Shown here: piece by piece, positions 33,017 to 44,900 of the stretch | Position numbering within the stretch: position 1 is the first letter of the stretch | Layout: each line of letters starts with the position of its first letter | Assembly (NCBI GenBank): GCA_035506135.1 | Contig: DATJPY010000074.1 | Location: 3,002 to 67,001 of the forward strand | Length of the DNA stretch: 64,000 bases | Reading direction: 5' to 3' | Origin: DATJPY01 sp035506135 | GTDB taxonomy: Bacteria; Myxococcota_A; UBA9160; PR03 | The notes under the pieces: model-generated | Databases searched by the model: none | Seen by the model: the letters and a program-made list of their open reading frames with translations, nothing else | Told to the model about the DNA's origin: nothing | Made by a program: the position numbers and the translations under genes

Positions 33017-33823
33017 TCAGCCGTGGCTCGGGGCCTCCGACCCCTGCACGCGCGCCCGGACTCGATACACCGCGAGCCCGAGCCACTCCCGCAGCGAGCG
33101 CGTCGTGTCGGTGAGCGCGCGGACGCTCGGGAGCCAGCCCAGCAGGCCGCTCGCCGGAGCGGCGGCCTCGAAGTCGGTCGGCGCCGGGATCGCGCGTACG
33201 CCGGCCGCTTCGAAGCTCGCGAGCGCGCGCTCCATGTGGAGCGCGGAGGTAACGAGCAGCACCTCGTGGATGCCGCGCGCGTCGAGCAGCTCCCGGGCGT
33301 AGCGCGCGTCCTCCCAGGTGGTGCGGCTGCGGGGCTCCGGTACGATCGCCGCCCGCGGCACGCCCCACTCCTCGAGGAGCTGCGCGGCGAGCTCGGCCTG
33401 TGGGACCGCGTCCGGCTCCCACGCCATCCGGCCGCCGGTCGGGATCACCAGCGGCGCCTTGCCGGCGCGATAGAGCCGCGCCGCGTGGATCAGGCGATCG
33501 CCGGAGTCGTTCAGGTCCGGCCAGCGCTGCAGGGGCTGCGAGGGGTCGAAGCTGTTGATCCCGCCGCCGAGCACCACGATGGCACCCGCCGACGGCGACT
33601 CCTCGGCCGTCACCGGCGGGTGTCGCTCCTCGATCGAGCCCAGCAGCCGGGACGCCGCCACCGGCAGCGACGCGGCCCAGAGCAGCAGCGCAGCCGCGGC
33701 CGCTACCGCGGCGGCTCCGCGCGCCCGGCTGCGCCACGCCAGCGCGGCCGCCACGAACATGGCCGCGATCGCCACGTCGAGCGGCAGCACGAGCTGGGTG
33801 GCGACCTTCGAGAGATAGAGCAC
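33017..33823 (-). CDS. YdcF/ElyC-like (DUF218) membrane protein
   Basis: A 268-residue inner-membrane protein. Two N-terminal hydrophobic helices (LDVAIAAMFVAAALAW and AAAVAAAAALLLWAASLPVA) precede a periplasmic DUF218 domain: AIVVLGGGINSFDPSQ, LVIPTGGRMAWEPDAVP, EPRSRTTWEDARYARELL and LLVTSALHMERALASF. ElyC and SanA of this family affect cell-envelope and lipid-carrier metabolism. It is the last gene of a four-gene minus-strand operon, 7 bases after the coiled-coil gene. The GTG start has only a weak upstream site, so coupling is likely. Confidence 0.82.
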   Translation of the reverse strand: MLYLSKVATQLVLPLDVAIAAMFVAAALAWRSRARGAAAVAAAAALLLWAASLPVAASRLLGSIEERHPPVTAEESPSAGAIVVLGGGINSFDPSQPLQRWPDLNDSGDRLIHAARLYRAGKAPLVIPTGGRMAWEPDAVPQAELAAQLLEEWGVPRAAIVPEPRSRTTWEDARYARELLDARGIHEVLLVTSALHMERALASFEAAGVRAIPAPTDFEAAAPASGLLGWLPSVRALTDTTRSLREWLGLAVYRVRARVQGSEAPSHG

Positions 33824-33830
33824 GCCGCGC

Positions 33831-34517
33831 TCAGTCGGGGCCGATCTCGGCGCCGTGGCCCGCGGTCGGCTCTTCGCCGGGAAGGCCCTGCAGCGCGCGG
33901 ATGCGATCCTTGGCGACGTCGAGCTCTCCGCGCAGGACCGTATAGGCGCGCCGCTGCACGCGCTCGCGCTGGCGATAGCGGCTCGCCTCGCGCTCGCTCT
34001 CGCGCAGGAGGTCGGCGAGCCGCCGAACCTCCTGCTCGGCCGCCTCGTTGCGCCGTGCGAGCTGCTGGTGCTCCTCGGCATCGATGCGCGGCACCGACGC
34101 GGCCTGCACGGCCCGCGCGTGCTCCTCGCGCAGGCGCGCCCCCTCGCGCGCGGCGCGCTCGTGCTCGGCCTCGAGGTGGACGACCTGATCGCGCAGGCGA
34201 ACGGCCTCGAGCTCGCGCGCGCGGACCTTCGCCTCCAGCTCGGCGGCGCGCGTCTCGAGCGGCGCCTTCTCCTCGCTCGCGACGAAGGCGCGCTTGCGCG
34301 CCTTCTCGAGCTTGCGGCGGAGCTCCGCGAGCTCGTCGCCGCGCTCGCGAACGGAGCGCGCCTTGCCCTCGGAGGCCTCGCGCAGGGCATCGAGCTCGTC
34401 GCGCAGCGCACCGCGCTCGCGCTCGACTTCGGCACGCCGCGTGCGCTCGCCCCGCCAGCCAAACGCGGCGAAGAGCGCCGCGACGGCGGCCAGCGCAGCG
34501 ATGCCGATCGCAGTCAC
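33831..34517 (-). CDS. Single-pass membrane coiled-coil protein
   Basis: A 228-residue protein with one N-terminal membrane helix (TAIGIAALAAVAALFAAFGW). The rest is highly charged and helical with heptad-like spacing (ERERGALRDELDALREAS, ELAELRRKLEKARKR, ARELEAVRLRDQVVHLEAEH), typical of a long coiled coil. The GTG start has GAGGAGG 5 bases away. It lies between a PpiC-type isomerase and a YdcF-like envelope protein, so a scaffolding role in the envelope is plausible. No family recognised. Confidence 0.75.
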   Translation of the reverse strand: MTAIGIAALAAVAALFAAFGWRGERTRRAEVERERGALRDELDALREASEGKARSVRERGDELAELRRKLEKARKRAFVASEEKAPLETRAAELEAKVRARELEAVRLRDQVVHLEAEHERAAREGARLREEHARAVQAASVPRIDAEEHQQLARRNEAAEQEVRRLADLLRESEREASRYRQRERVQRRAYTVLRGELDVAKDRIRALQGLPGEEPTAGHGAEIGPD

Positions 34518-34602
34518 GAAGCCTCCTCGACTCCCCGCGAGACCCGAGGGTATCAGAGGACGCGCTCGGCTCCCCAGCGCGTGCCCGCGTCGCGGCGGGC
34601 GC

Positions 34603-35424
34603 TCAGCGCGGGTCGGCGGCGCGCAGCGCCTCGATCCCTGCGCGCAGCGCGGCGTCGCCGCGCTCGGTGCGGAGCGAGTCCTCCACCTGCCCGCGCACCG
34701 CCTCGAACGGCTCGGAGCGCGCGGGCAGCCGCGCGCGCACCCACACCAGGTGCACGCCGTAGCTCGACGCGATCGGCTCCGACCACGCGCCCGGCTCGAG
34801 CCGGCCGACGGCCTCGGCGAAGCGGGGGCCGAGGTCGCGGGCCAGCGCGGCGCCGGTCCGCGCCGGGAGCTGGCTCCCGAGCAGGAAGGGATCGCCGAGC
34901 GCCGGCCCCTGGTCGGGACCGACCCGCGCGGCGCGCAGGAGGTCCAGCGCGGTGCGGGCGTCCGCCTCGGCCGCCGCGCCGCGGCGCGCGCGCGAGAAGA
35001 ACACGTGGGCGATCTCGAGGGCCTCCGGCGTCGTCCACACCGAAATGTGTTCATCGTAGTAGGTGCGCAGCGCGGGCTCCGGGATCGGCGCGTCGGCCCC
35101 CGCCGCGCGCAGGCGCGCTTCCATCCGCTCCCCCAGACGGCGGCGTACGACGAAATCGCTCTGATCCATCCCGAGCGCGAGCGCCTCGCGGTAGAGCGCG
35201 TCGCTCGAGCTCTCCTCGTCCGTGGTGCGCAGGTTTCGCACCAGGCGCGCGCGCACCACGGGGTCGGCGCGATCGAGGCCGAGCCGCCGCGCCTCGCGCA
35301 CCAGGAGATCCTCGTCGGTGGCCACGCGGGCCGCGGGCGCGGCCGGAACGGGCCGCGCCGCGATCCAGCGCTCGGCCGCGAAGAGCAACGCACCGATCGC
35401 CGCGAAGTGCAGGAGCGGCCTCAC
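34603..35424 (-). CDS. PpiC-type peptidyl-prolyl isomerase
   Basis: A 273-residue membrane-anchored parvulin-like foldase. One N-terminal hydrophobic helix (LLHFAAIGALLFAAERWI), a SurA-like helical region (LGLDRADPVVRARLVRNLR, VVRRRLGERMEARLRA), then a rotamase-like stretch: EIAHVFFSR, GPALGDPFLLGSQLPART, LEPGAWSEPIASSYGVHLVWV. The final segments match the end of the parvulin fold. The GTG start overlaps the DUF3604 stop (GTGA). Co-transcription with a large secreted DUF3604 protein suggests that it helps fold that product in the periplasm (inference). Confidence 0.8.
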   Translation of the reverse strand: MRPLLHFAAIGALLFAAERWIAARPVPAAPAARVATDEDLLVREARRLGLDRADPVVRARLVRNLRTTDEESSSDALYREALALGMDQSDFVVRRRLGERMEARLRAAGADAPIPEPALRTYYDEHISVWTTPEALEIAHVFFSRARRGAAAEADARTALDLLRAARVGPDQGPALGDPFLLGSQLPARTGAALARDLGPRFAEAVGRLEPGAWSEPIASSYGVHLVWVRARLPARSEPFEAVRGQVEDSLRTERGDAALRAGIEALRAADPR

Positions 35425-37379
35425 TGAGGCGCCTCCGGCTGCGCTGGTACGTGCCCCGCGGAGCCCGCTGGGACATACCAGACCGGCGAGGTCCAGGCGC
35501 GCTCCTGGATCGTCTTCGGGATGCGCGCGTCGCAGCAGCCCTCGAAGCCCTGGCCGACCGTGCGCGGATCCCGACAATCGACGCCGGCCTCGAGACACGC
35601 GCGCGTCGACCAGCGGCAGGTCGGGTTCTCGAGCACGCGGGCGTAATAGAAGGCGGGCGCGGCCGCGTCGAACTCGGGGTCTCTCCAGACGCTGCAGAGC
35701 TCGTCGGCGCCCGCGCCGCGCGCCTCGCAGGTGGCAAGATCGACGTCGGCGCCGTTCTTCGCGTCGCCGGCGACGTCGAGCACCTTCTCTCGCGCCACGC
35801 CGCCCTCGACCCAGCCCTTCACGATCTGTACGCGCTGCAGCGGCGTCCCCGGCGAGGTCGCCGTGCCCGGGTCGCGGAGCGCCCAGACCGCGATCGCGGG
35901 TCCGATGTCGCGCGTGCGCGCCGGCAGGATGCCGCCCATCGGAATGCCGCGCGCGTAGCCGGTGCGCGCGAAGTCCGCCTGGCCGCAGAGATCGGCCGGA
36001 AGGTCCCAGCCAGCGAACACGCGCACCACCAGGCGTGGGCCGCTCGTGCCGTACGCCTCGCGCCGGCGCATCGCCTCGAAGAGCGCGTCGCGCGAGTCCT
36101 CCTCCGCCCACAGCACGGCCAGCCCGCCCGGGTTGAACTCGACCGCGTCCGGGAGGCCCGGCGGCAGCGCGTGCGCCGCGGGCGTGCCCGCGCCGCCGTG
36201 CCCCGGGTAGTCGGCGCGCTCGTCGATCAGGCCCGGCGTCGCGAGATGGGTGTCGGTGCTCGCCACGAGCCCGAACTGGAACGGGTTGGCGCCGATGCGC
36301 GACTGCTCGACGAGCCCGCGCTTCAGTGCATCGCGCACGAAGCTGGCGGGCGGCGGCGGCTCCGCGAGCCACGGCACGAACTTCCCCTGGAAGTTCTGGT
36401 AGGGAAGCTTCTCGAAGCCGCAGAGCTCGTCGGGCGAGCCTGCGCCGGGCAGGCACTCCGAGTCGCCCTTGTGTTGCATCACCTCGACGAGGGGCTCCAT
36501 CGACGCCCGCATGCGCGCGTAGGACGCATCGAGGTCGTCCGGAAGGCGGAACATCAGGCCACCGGAGAGGTTGGAGTTGTGGGGGATCACGACGGCGTCG
36601 CAGCCCGTCTTGGCGCCGGCGGGCACCGCGGCCGCGTCCATGCAGTCGCGGCGCAGCGCGCGCCAAAGGCCCTCGGGCCGGGGCTCGTCGATGTAGCTGG
36701 TCGGGAGATCGGGCACCGCGGCGTTGCGGAAGATCACGTTGCGGTGGAGGTTGTTGCTGCCGGGCGCGCCGGTCCACTCGTACCCGACGAAGGTGGTGAA
36801 GCGGCAGGCGGCGCTGCGGTCGTAGGCGGCCTCCGCCGCGTCCTGCATCTCGCGCCAGGGCGTGTGGGCCGCCGCGCGGCAGCGCTCGCCGTCCGGCCCG
36901 CAGAAGCCCATGCGCGAGGGCGTCTCGCTGTAGTTCGCGAGCGTGTTCATCACGAAGAACGAGGCGCGAGGGAAGCTCCGGTGGATCCGACACAGGATCG
37001 AGTCGCTTCCCGGAAGGCCCGGCGTCTCGCAGAGCGTGAGCTCGCCGAAGAGCTCCGCGTGGTCGGTCACCGCCGCGAAGTCGAGCGGGCGCGCGAGCTG
37101 GTAGCGGCGGAGCGGGCGCCCCTCGTCGTCGTACGGCTGGATGCCCAGCGGCTCGCCGCGCGCGAAGCGGTAGGCCTCGCGCGGGCCGTTGCGCGTGCCC
37201 TGGGTCGCCGCGTCGAGCGAGTAGCGGGTGTGCACGTGGAGGTCGCCGAAGAACGGCCGGCGCAGCGGCTCGCGGTCGCTGCAGGGCGCGCGCGTCTCGG
37301 TGTCTTCGAGCGCCGCGGCCGGCGCCGCCGTGGCCCCGATCGCGAGCGCCGCGAGCGCGAAACCGAGCCCTCGCCGCAT
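35421..37379 (-). CDS. Secreted DUF3604 protein (PHP-like)
   Basis: A 652-residue exported protein of the DUF3604 family, whose members resemble PHP-type metallohydrolases but have no agreed reaction. A signal peptide (GFALAALAIGATAAPAAA) is followed by FFGDLHVHTRYSLDA (HxH metal pair), DFAAVTDHAELFGE, AVVIPHNSNLSGG, VEVMQHKGDSECLPG, and FGLVASTDTHLATPG near residue 400, the set expected for a metal centre. Twelve or more cysteines fit an oxidising compartment. The start is ATG 37379, preceded by a GGGGGGAGGGG run. It is the first gene of a four-gene operon with PPIase, coiled-coil and YdcF-like proteins. Confidence 0.85.
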   Translation of the reverse strand: MRRGLGFALAALAIGATAAPAAALEDTETRAPCSDREPLRRPFFGDLHVHTRYSLDAATQGTRNGPREAYRFARGEPLGIQPYDDEGRPLRRYQLARPLDFAAVTDHAELFGELTLCETPGLPGSDSILCRIHRSFPRASFFVMNTLANYSETPSRMGFCGPDGERCRAAAHTPWREMQDAAEAAYDRSAACRFTTFVGYEWTGAPGSNNLHRNVIFRNAAVPDLPTSYIDEPRPEGLWRALRRDCMDAAAVPAGAKTGCDAVVIPHNSNLSGGLMFRLPDDLDASYARMRASMEPLVEVMQHKGDSECLPGAGSPDELCGFEKLPYQNFQGKFVPWLAEPPPPASFVRDALKRGLVEQSRIGANPFQFGLVASTDTHLATPGLIDERADYPGHGGAGTPAAHALPPGLPDAVEFNPGGLAVLWAEEDSRDALFEAMRRREAYGTSGPRLVVRVFAGWDLPADLCGQADFARTGYARGIPMGGILPARTRDIGPAIAVWALRDPGTATSPGTPLQRVQIVKGWVEGGVAREKVLDVAGDAKNGADVDLATCEARGAGADELCSVWRDPEFDAAAPAFYYARVLENPTCRWSTRACLEAGVDCRDPRTVGQGFEGCCDARIPKTIQERAWTSPVWYVPAGSAGHVPAQPEAPQ

Positions 37380-37392
37380 CCCCTCCCCCCGG

Positions 37393-37398
37393 TATGAT
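37393..37398 (+). promoter_or_regulatory. -10 box directly before the isocitrate lyase-family gene
   Basis: TATGAT (five of six consensus bases) ends 9 bases before the ATG at 37408. No Shine-Dalgarno is present in between. A transcript would begin within a few bases of the start codon. No good -35 box is seen. Confidence 0.45.
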
Positions 37399-37407
37399 GT
37401 GCCGATC

Positions 37408-38286
37408 ATGCCCGAACCGCTCTCGCCCGCCAGCCGCCTTCGCGCGCTGCTCGCCGAGCCCGGGATCCGCGTCATGCCGTGCTGCTTCGACGCGCTCTCG
37501 GCGCGGCTCATCGAGCGCGCGGGCTTCCCGCTCACCTTCATGAGCGGGTTCGCGGTCTCGGCGGCGCGGCTCGCGCTTCCCGACCGGGGCCTGATCTCGT
37601 ACGGCGAGATGCTGGACCCGGGGCGCGAGATCACGGGCGCGGTCGGGATCCCGGTGATCGGCGACGGCGACACCGGCTACGGCAACGCCATGAACGTGAA
37701 GCGCACGGTGCGCGGCTACGCGCGCGCGGGATTCGCGTGCGTGATGATCGAGGACCAGATCGCCCCCAAGCGCTGCGGCCACACGAGCGGCAAGGCGGTG
37801 GTCCCGCGCGAAGCGGCCCTGGCCCGCATCCGCGCGGCGATCGACGCGCGCGACGAGTCGCGCGCGGCCGGCGCCGACATCCTCGTGATGGCGCGCACCG
37901 ACGCGCGCGCGCCGCACGGGCTCGACGAGGCGATCGCGCGCGGCCGCGCCTTCGCCGCACTCGGGGCGGACGTCGTCTTCGTCGAGGCACCGCGCGACGA
38001 GGGGGAGCTGGCCCGCGTCGGCCGAGAGATCGACGCACCGCTGATGGTAAACCTGGTGGAGGACGGCGACACGCCGCTGCTCCCGCCGCAGCGCCTCGCG
38101 GCGCTCGGCTTCAAGATCGCGGCGCACCCGCTCACCCTCCTGATGGCGTCGGTGCGCGCCATGGAGGGCGCGCTCGAGCAGCTCGCCAAGGGCGACCCGG
38201 TCGAGCACCGCGTCTCGTTCGCAGCGCTGCGCGAGCTCGTCGGCTTCGCCGCCTACGACCGCGAAGCCGACCGCTACGAGGAATGA
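37408..38286 (+). CDS. Isocitrate lyase/PEP mutase superfamily enzyme
   Basis: A 292-residue cytoplasmic TIM-barrel enzyme. The superfamily cleaves or forms C-C or P-C bonds next to carboxylates (methylisocitrate lyase, oxaloacetate hydrolase, carboxyvinyl-carboxyphosphonate mutase). Seen: PVIGDGDTGYGNAMNV (metal-binding Asp), CVMIEDQIAPKRCGH with the KRCGH signature of lyases, MARTDARA, and MVNLVEDGDTPLLP. Length matches the short lyases, not full isocitrate lyase. It stands alone, divergent from the DUF3604 operon, so the exact substrate is not indicated. Confidence 0.88.
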   Translation: MPEPLSPASRLRALLAEPGIRVMPCCFDALSARLIERAGFPLTFMSGFAVSAARLALPDRGLISYGEMLDPGREITGAVGIPVIGDGDTGYGNAMNVKRTVRGYARAGFACVMIEDQIAPKRCGHTSGKAVVPREAALARIRAAIDARDESRAAGADILVMARTDARAPHGLDEAIARGRAFAALGADVVFVEAPRDEGELARVGREIDAPLMVNLVEDGDTPLLPPQRLAALGFKIAAHPLTLLMASVRAMEGALEQLAKGDPVEHRVSFAALRELVGFAAYDREADRYEE

Positions 38287-38320
38287 GGCGCGCCGCCAGG
38301 CTCCCCTCCCCTGCAGGTGC

Positions 38321-38338
38321 GGCGCTGCACGCAGCGCC
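38321..38338. terminator. Candidate transcription-end hairpin
   Basis: GGCGCTGC and GCAGCGCC form a perfect 8-bp inverted repeat with a 2-base centre, 35 bases after the stop of the lyase-family gene. There is no following T run, so it would be a weak or factor-assisted terminator. The rest of 38287-38467 is GC-rich sequence in which I see no other feature. Confidence 0.3.
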
Positions 38339-38467
38339 GACCCTGCACCCCGCCCGCGCCCAGGTGCCGCCAGGACGCGCCTCGGCCCTCCCCGCGCCGG
38401 CACGCGCCTTGCTCTGGCTCCGGGCATGCAGGCGATCCACAATTCGTGCGGCGGAGGAGGCGACGCC

Positions 38468-39615
38468 ATGAACCACCGCGACTGGCGGCGGATGAGCCGC
38501 CGCGCCCGCCGGGAGCTCCGCGACGAGCTGCGGGCCGAAGGCGAGCGGCTGCGCGAGGACCTCGAGGCCTGGGCGCTCGACCGCACGCGCGACCTGCGCG
38601 GCAAGGTCAAGGGCAAGCTCTCGCCGGGGGCGCCGCGGGGCGATGCCGAGGAGCGCGCCTATCGCGAGGCGCGGGCGGCCGTCGCGCGGCGCATCGGCTT
38701 CGTCTCGCACCTCGTACCCTACGTTGCGACGTGTCTCTTCCTCCTGCTGGTGGCCGGCTTCCGCCCCGCGCTGATCGTGGCGTTCTGGTGGGGGATCGGC
38801 ATCGCCTGCCACTTCTTCTTCGGCCTCCTGGCGCCGGACCTCCGCAAGCGCTGGACCGAGGACGAGGTGCGCCGCCGCGTGCCGGTGGCGGTGTCGCGCA
38901 ACACGCGCGAGCTCGAGGGGCGGCACGCGCGCAACCTCGAGACGCTCTCGGCGTCGATCGCCCACGAGATCCGCAACCCGATCACCGCGGCGAAGAGCCT
39001 GCTCCAGCAGATGGGCGAGGACCCGCACTCGCCCGAGAACGTCGAGTACGCGGCCGTCGCGCTCCAGGAGCTCGAGCGGGTCGAGCGGTCGATCTCGCAT
39101 CTCCTGCGCTACGCGCGCGACGAGGAGCTCCGCCCGCAGGAGGTGCGCATGTCGGAGGTGGTCGCCTCCGCGCTCGACACGCTGCGCGAGCGCGCGACGC
39201 GCTCGGGCGCCGGGCTGCGCGTCGACGCCGACTCCGCGGGTACGCTGGTGGGCGACCCCGAGCAGCTCCGGCGGGTGGTGATCAACCTCGTCGGCAACGC
39301 GCTCGACGCCCTCGACGGCCGGCCGTCGCCGCCGCCGCGGATCGACGTCGAGTCGGGCGAGAACCTGGCCGGCACCGAGGTCTGGCTGCGCGTGCGCGAC
39401 AACGGCCCCGGCATCGAGCGCGAGCGCCTCGACCGGATCTGGACGCCCTTCCACACCTCGAAGAGCAACGGCACCGGCCTCGGCCTCGCGATCGCGCGCA
39501 AAATCGTCGAGAGCCACGGCGGCGCCATCGAGGTGGAGTCCGAGCTCGGCAAGGGCACCGAGTTCCGGGTGACGCTGCCGAAGAACGGGGTCCCGGCGAC
39601 CGCCGAGGCGGGCGG

Positions 39616-39619
<4 letters not shown>
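38468..39619 (+). CDS. Sensor histidine kinase with 2TM domain
   Basis: A 383-residue sensor kinase. A charged N-terminus precedes a two-helix membrane hairpin of the 2TM type (residues about 78-122: IGFVSHLVPYVATCLFLLLV, then FWWGIGIACHFFFGLL), with no periplasmic sensor domain. Then HisKA with phospho-acceptor His166 (SIAHEIRNPIT), N box NLVGNALDAL, G1 DNGPGIE and G2 GTGLGLAIARKIVESHGG. The start is ATG 38468 with GGAGGAGG 7 bases upstream rather than an earlier in-frame ATG. The stop overlaps the response regulator start (ATGA). It probably senses membrane state directly, given the PspA gene downstream (inference). Confidence 0.92.
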
Positions 39620-41028
<1,409 letters not shown>

Positions 41029-41053
41029 TGCGCGCCCATCGGAGGAACTCGTC

Positions 41054-41809
41054 GTGATCTTTCATCGAAGCCGCGGCCCGTTCGGCCGCCTGCGCAACCT
41101 GTTCTCGGGCCGGCTCACGACCTGGGTGCGCGATCGCGAGAGCGAGAGCCCGCGCGCCGTCTACGAGCAGGCCATCGCCGAGCGCCTGCGCCGCTACGGC
41201 GAGCTGAAGGAGGCCGTGGCCGGCATCCTCTACCTGCGCAACAAGCTCGAGGGCGAGATCCGCGAGCGTCGGGGCGAGATGCTGCAGCTCGCGGCCGACG
41301 TCCAGCGCGCGGTGCGCAAGGGCGAGGACCCGCTTGCACTCGCGCTGGTGACGCACAAGCAGGAGCTCACCGGCGAGGCCGAGCGCGCCGAGCGCGAGCT
41401 GGCGGCGCTGCAGCGCGAGGCGGAGGCCGCGAAGGAGAACCTGATCCGCTTCCGCGAGGAGATCCGCGCGCTCGAGCGCGAGAAGGGCCGCGCGCTCGCC
41501 GTGCTGGCGGGCGTCCAGGCGCGGCGCCAGGTGCGCTCCGTCCTCGAGGGCCTCTCGGTCGAGGCCGACGTGCGGGCGCTCGAGAGCCTACGCGAGCACA
41601 TCGCCCGGCAGGCGAGCGAGGTGCAGCTCGAGCACGAGCTCGAGGGCTCCGGCGCCGGCGTTCCGCTGCGCGCGCGCATCGAGGAGATCCGCCTCGAGGC
41701 GCGCGAGGAGGCCGCGCGCCGCGAGCTCGAGGAGTGGAAGCGCCGGCTCGCGCCGCCCGCCGCGCAGCCCGCGATCGGGGAGCCGGCAGCGGCAGCGCAG
41801 TCGGCATAG
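41054..41809 (+). CDS. pspA: PspA/IM30-like membrane-stress protein
   Basis: A 251-residue, almost entirely helical, highly charged protein of PspA/IM30 (ESCRT-III-like) type, which coats and stabilises stressed inner membranes. Seen: an N-terminal amphipathic stretch (FGRLRNLFSGRLTTWV), then long coiled-coil helices (ERLRRYGELKEAVAGILYLR, KLEGEIRERRGEMLQLAADV, LAALQREAEAAKENLIRFRE). The start is set at GTG 41054, which has GGAGGA 7 bases upstream; a GTG at 41021 overlapping the regulator is possible but has no site. Neighbouring kinase and sigma-54 activator recall the enterobacterial link of PspA to PspF, but through a two-component route. Confidence 0.72.
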   Translation: MIFHRSRGPFGRLRNLFSGRLTTWVRDRESESPRAVYEQAIAERLRRYGELKEAVAGILYLRNKLEGEIRERRGEMLQLAADVQRAVRKGEDPLALALVTHKQELTGEAERAERELAALQREAEAAKENLIRFREEIRALEREKGRALAVLAGVQARRQVRSVLEGLSVEADVRALESLREHIARQASEVQLEHELEGSGAGVPLRARIEEIRLEAREEAARRELEEWKRRLAPPAAQPAIGEPAAAAQSA

Positions 41810-41891
41810 CACTCCCCGACGGGCTCCGCAGCACGCCGGATCGCGATTCCGCACTACTGTGACGCGCCTCACGGACGCGAAGATTTCCCCC

Positions 41892-41920
41892 TATACAAGC
41901 GCAACGCCCGTGTGTAGGAT
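41892..41920 (+). promoter_or_regulatory. Candidate sigma-70 promoter for the large surface protein
   Basis: TATACA (41892-41897), a 17-base spacer and TAGGAT (41915-41920) form a fair -35/-10 pair. The predicted start is about 41927 and a GAGGGGG ribosome site lies at 41938-41944. The rest of 41810-41949 shows nothing else recognisable. Confidence 0.45.
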
Positions 41921-41949
41921 CGGCGCGACTCGAGAGCGAGGGGGAATGA

Positions 41950-44900
41950 TTGGGCTCCTGGAGCCGCTGCCGATCGCTGCGCTCTCTCCTTCTGGTACTG
42001 GTGTCCGTCGCCGTTCACGCGCAAATTGCCCGCGCCGACTGCAACGTGATCCCCGGCACGGTCGACCAGTTCCGCGGCGCGCTCGGCACCGTCGACCGCC
42101 CCTTCGCGATGCCCGACGACCTGGTCGAGGTGACGGTACGGCCGGCCGTCTGCGACAGCGCCTCGGGCGGCGTCCAGGACTGGAACCACGATGGAACCGT
42201 AGACGCCAACGATCACGTCGTGACGCTGGTCTTCACCCCGCCGAACGGTGGGGCCAGGAACGCCGTCGTGCTCGCGACGAGCTGCTCGGCGCTCACCTCG
42301 GCCACCTGCGCCGCCGGCGCAAACGCGGGGAACCCGTGCGCGAGCGACTCGCAATGCCCCGGCAGCGCGTGCAGCGGGCCCTCCCGCCTCGCGAGCTGCC
42401 AGGCGCAGCTCGGCGGCACGGCGACCTGCAACGCCGTGACGTCCGGTTCCGACCTCTCGGTCACGGCGAGCAGCATCGCCGAGAAGGTGCGCTTCAAGTT
42501 CCCCGACACCGATGCGCTGGTCGGTACGCCGACCGACGACGAGACGCTCACGGGACCCGTGAAGATCGCAGTGACCGGCGCAGGCCTCCCGCTCCAGTGC
42601 GACCTCGCCACCAACCCGTGCGCCGGCCACACGGGGCTCGTCGCCTGTATCGACGACCTCTACGAGATCGACGGGACCTGCAGCACCCAGGCCTCGGAGA
42701 TCGACCCGACCTTCGGGAGCTTCACGGCCCTGCCCCTCCCGAACGTCTACCGCCAGGTCTGCAGCACTGCGAGCCCGGGAACGCCGTGCAATCCCACGAC
42801 CCACGAGGTGCGTCTCACCGTCGACAAGGCGGGCAACGCGCTCGTCCCGATGGACTACGCCGGGATCTACTTCTACCTCCAGAACGGCACGGTGCACGTG
42901 CCGCGGCTGATCCGCGGCACCCTCTCGATCGAGGCCTTCTCGGGCGGCGCCTTCGACCCGATCCAGATCCCGACGGCGGGCGACTTTCTCGCCTCGTACT
43001 CGAACATCGGCCATCGGCTGCCGCCGCTCTTCACGCCGGTCTCGGGCGGGAGCTCGATGTTCGGCTCGGTGGACGCGCAAATCGGCGTGATCCGCGTAGC
43101 GCGCAAGGGACCCGCGACGCTCGTGTGCTCGGCGGGCTCGAATCCGGGCGCGGCCTGCACGAGCGACTCGCAGTGTCCGGGCGGCGAGTGCGCGCTCTTC
43201 GAGCTGCGCGACCGGCTGCTGGCCGGCACGGGTCCGATCGTGATCCCGAGCACGGCCTACACGCTCTCCGCTGAGAACCCCGTGCCGATCGATGGCCTCC
43301 TCGACACCCCGAACCTGATTGCGGCGGTGCGCTCCGAGGCGCTCGACCAGGCCGACCTCAACGCCGACGGCGACCAGACCGACCCCGTGGTCACGCTGCG
43401 CGACAAGACGACCGGCGACCAGATCCCGATCGGTCGCACCACCGGCGTCGGCCGCGCCGAGACGCGCGTGAGCCAGTTCCCGTTCCGCTATCCGGTGCTC
43501 GCGGCCGACGGCAACACGGTGGCGTTTCTCGAGCCCGAGCCGCTCGAGTGCGACGAGTCGGGCTCACCCCTCGCGTGCGACCGCAACGGCAACGGCCGCA
43601 TCCTCGACACGCTGTTGCGTGCGTATCGCGTGAGCAACGACACCGCGACCGACCTCACGAACGGCGCCGAGACACCCGCCGACGCCGAGCCGGTGATCGA
43701 CGGCAGGAGCCTCGCGCTCTCCGGCGGACGGCTCTTCTTCCGCACCAACGAGGCCTCGGCCGCCACCTGGGCCTACCACCTCACGAGCTCGCAGACCACG
43801 ACCACGACCGCGGGGAACGGCGCATCCGGCTCGGGCAACGGCGCACCGGTGGTCTCGATGTCTCGCAATGGCCGCTACGTCGTCTTCAAGAGCGCCGCGA
43901 CGAACCTGGTCGCCAGCACGGGCAGCGGACTCTTCCTCCACGATCGCGACACCGACGCGAACGGAGTGCTCGACGAGCCCGGCGGGATCTCGACGACAGG
44001 GTTGGATGGGAGCGTTGGTGCCACCCGCGCCGACAACGGCGTCGTCTCGGCAAACGGGACGTATGTCGTCTACTTGAGCAATTCCACGGGAACAGGCGCG
44101 CTCTTCACGTCCCCGGGATCTTACAACCCGCACGCTCTGCTCCGCGGCTCGGTTTCGGGCGGAACCCCGTTGCGTCTCGCGAGGTGGGGCTTCGCTCCAA
44201 ACCAATTCGAGAGGGCCGCCGTGTCTGCGGACGGCCGTTACGTCGCGTTCAACACCTCCGGCTCGTTCGCCGCGAACGACACCGACAGCAACAACGACAT
44301 CTATCGCATCGACGTGACGGCCCCATCGATCGTGTTGGTCGACGTCGACAATGCGGGAAACAAGGGCAACTCCTCGCCGCAATTCAACGAGAATCTCGGC
44401 ATCTCGGACGACGGTCGTTACATCGTCTTCGCGAGCCCCGCGACGAACCTCGTGCCCGGCGATACGAACGGGGCCACCGACATCTTCCTCCGCGACATGG
44501 TCGCGGGCACGACGATCCGGATCAGTGCGCCGGTGGCCGGTGGCCAAGCGAACGGATTCTCCGACGATCCCCAGATCTCTGGAGACGGTCGCTTCGTCGC
44601 GTTCCACTCGGTCGCGAGCAACCTCGTCTCGGGCGACACCAACGGAACGGATGACTCCTTCGTCTACGACCGCGACGCCGACGGGAACGGCGTCTTCGAC
44701 GAGCCGGGCCGCGTGAGCCTCGAGCGCGTGAGCGTTCGCTCGGATGATCTCCAAGCGTCGGGCGGGAAGGTGAGATTGTCGCCCGATGGGCGGTACGCTG
44801 CGTTCTACGGCCGGCCGGGCCTTGCCCCGAACACGATCTCTCCGGCCGCCGCCAGTGACGTGGCGATCAGCGACCGGCTGACCGGCCTGGTCGGCTTCGT

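Noticed and set aside
33855..37397. 1180-codon plus-strand frame opposite the DUF3604 operon
   Set aside because: No motifs, Arg/Ala-rich, and the minus-strand genes show signal peptides, coupled starts and family motifs.
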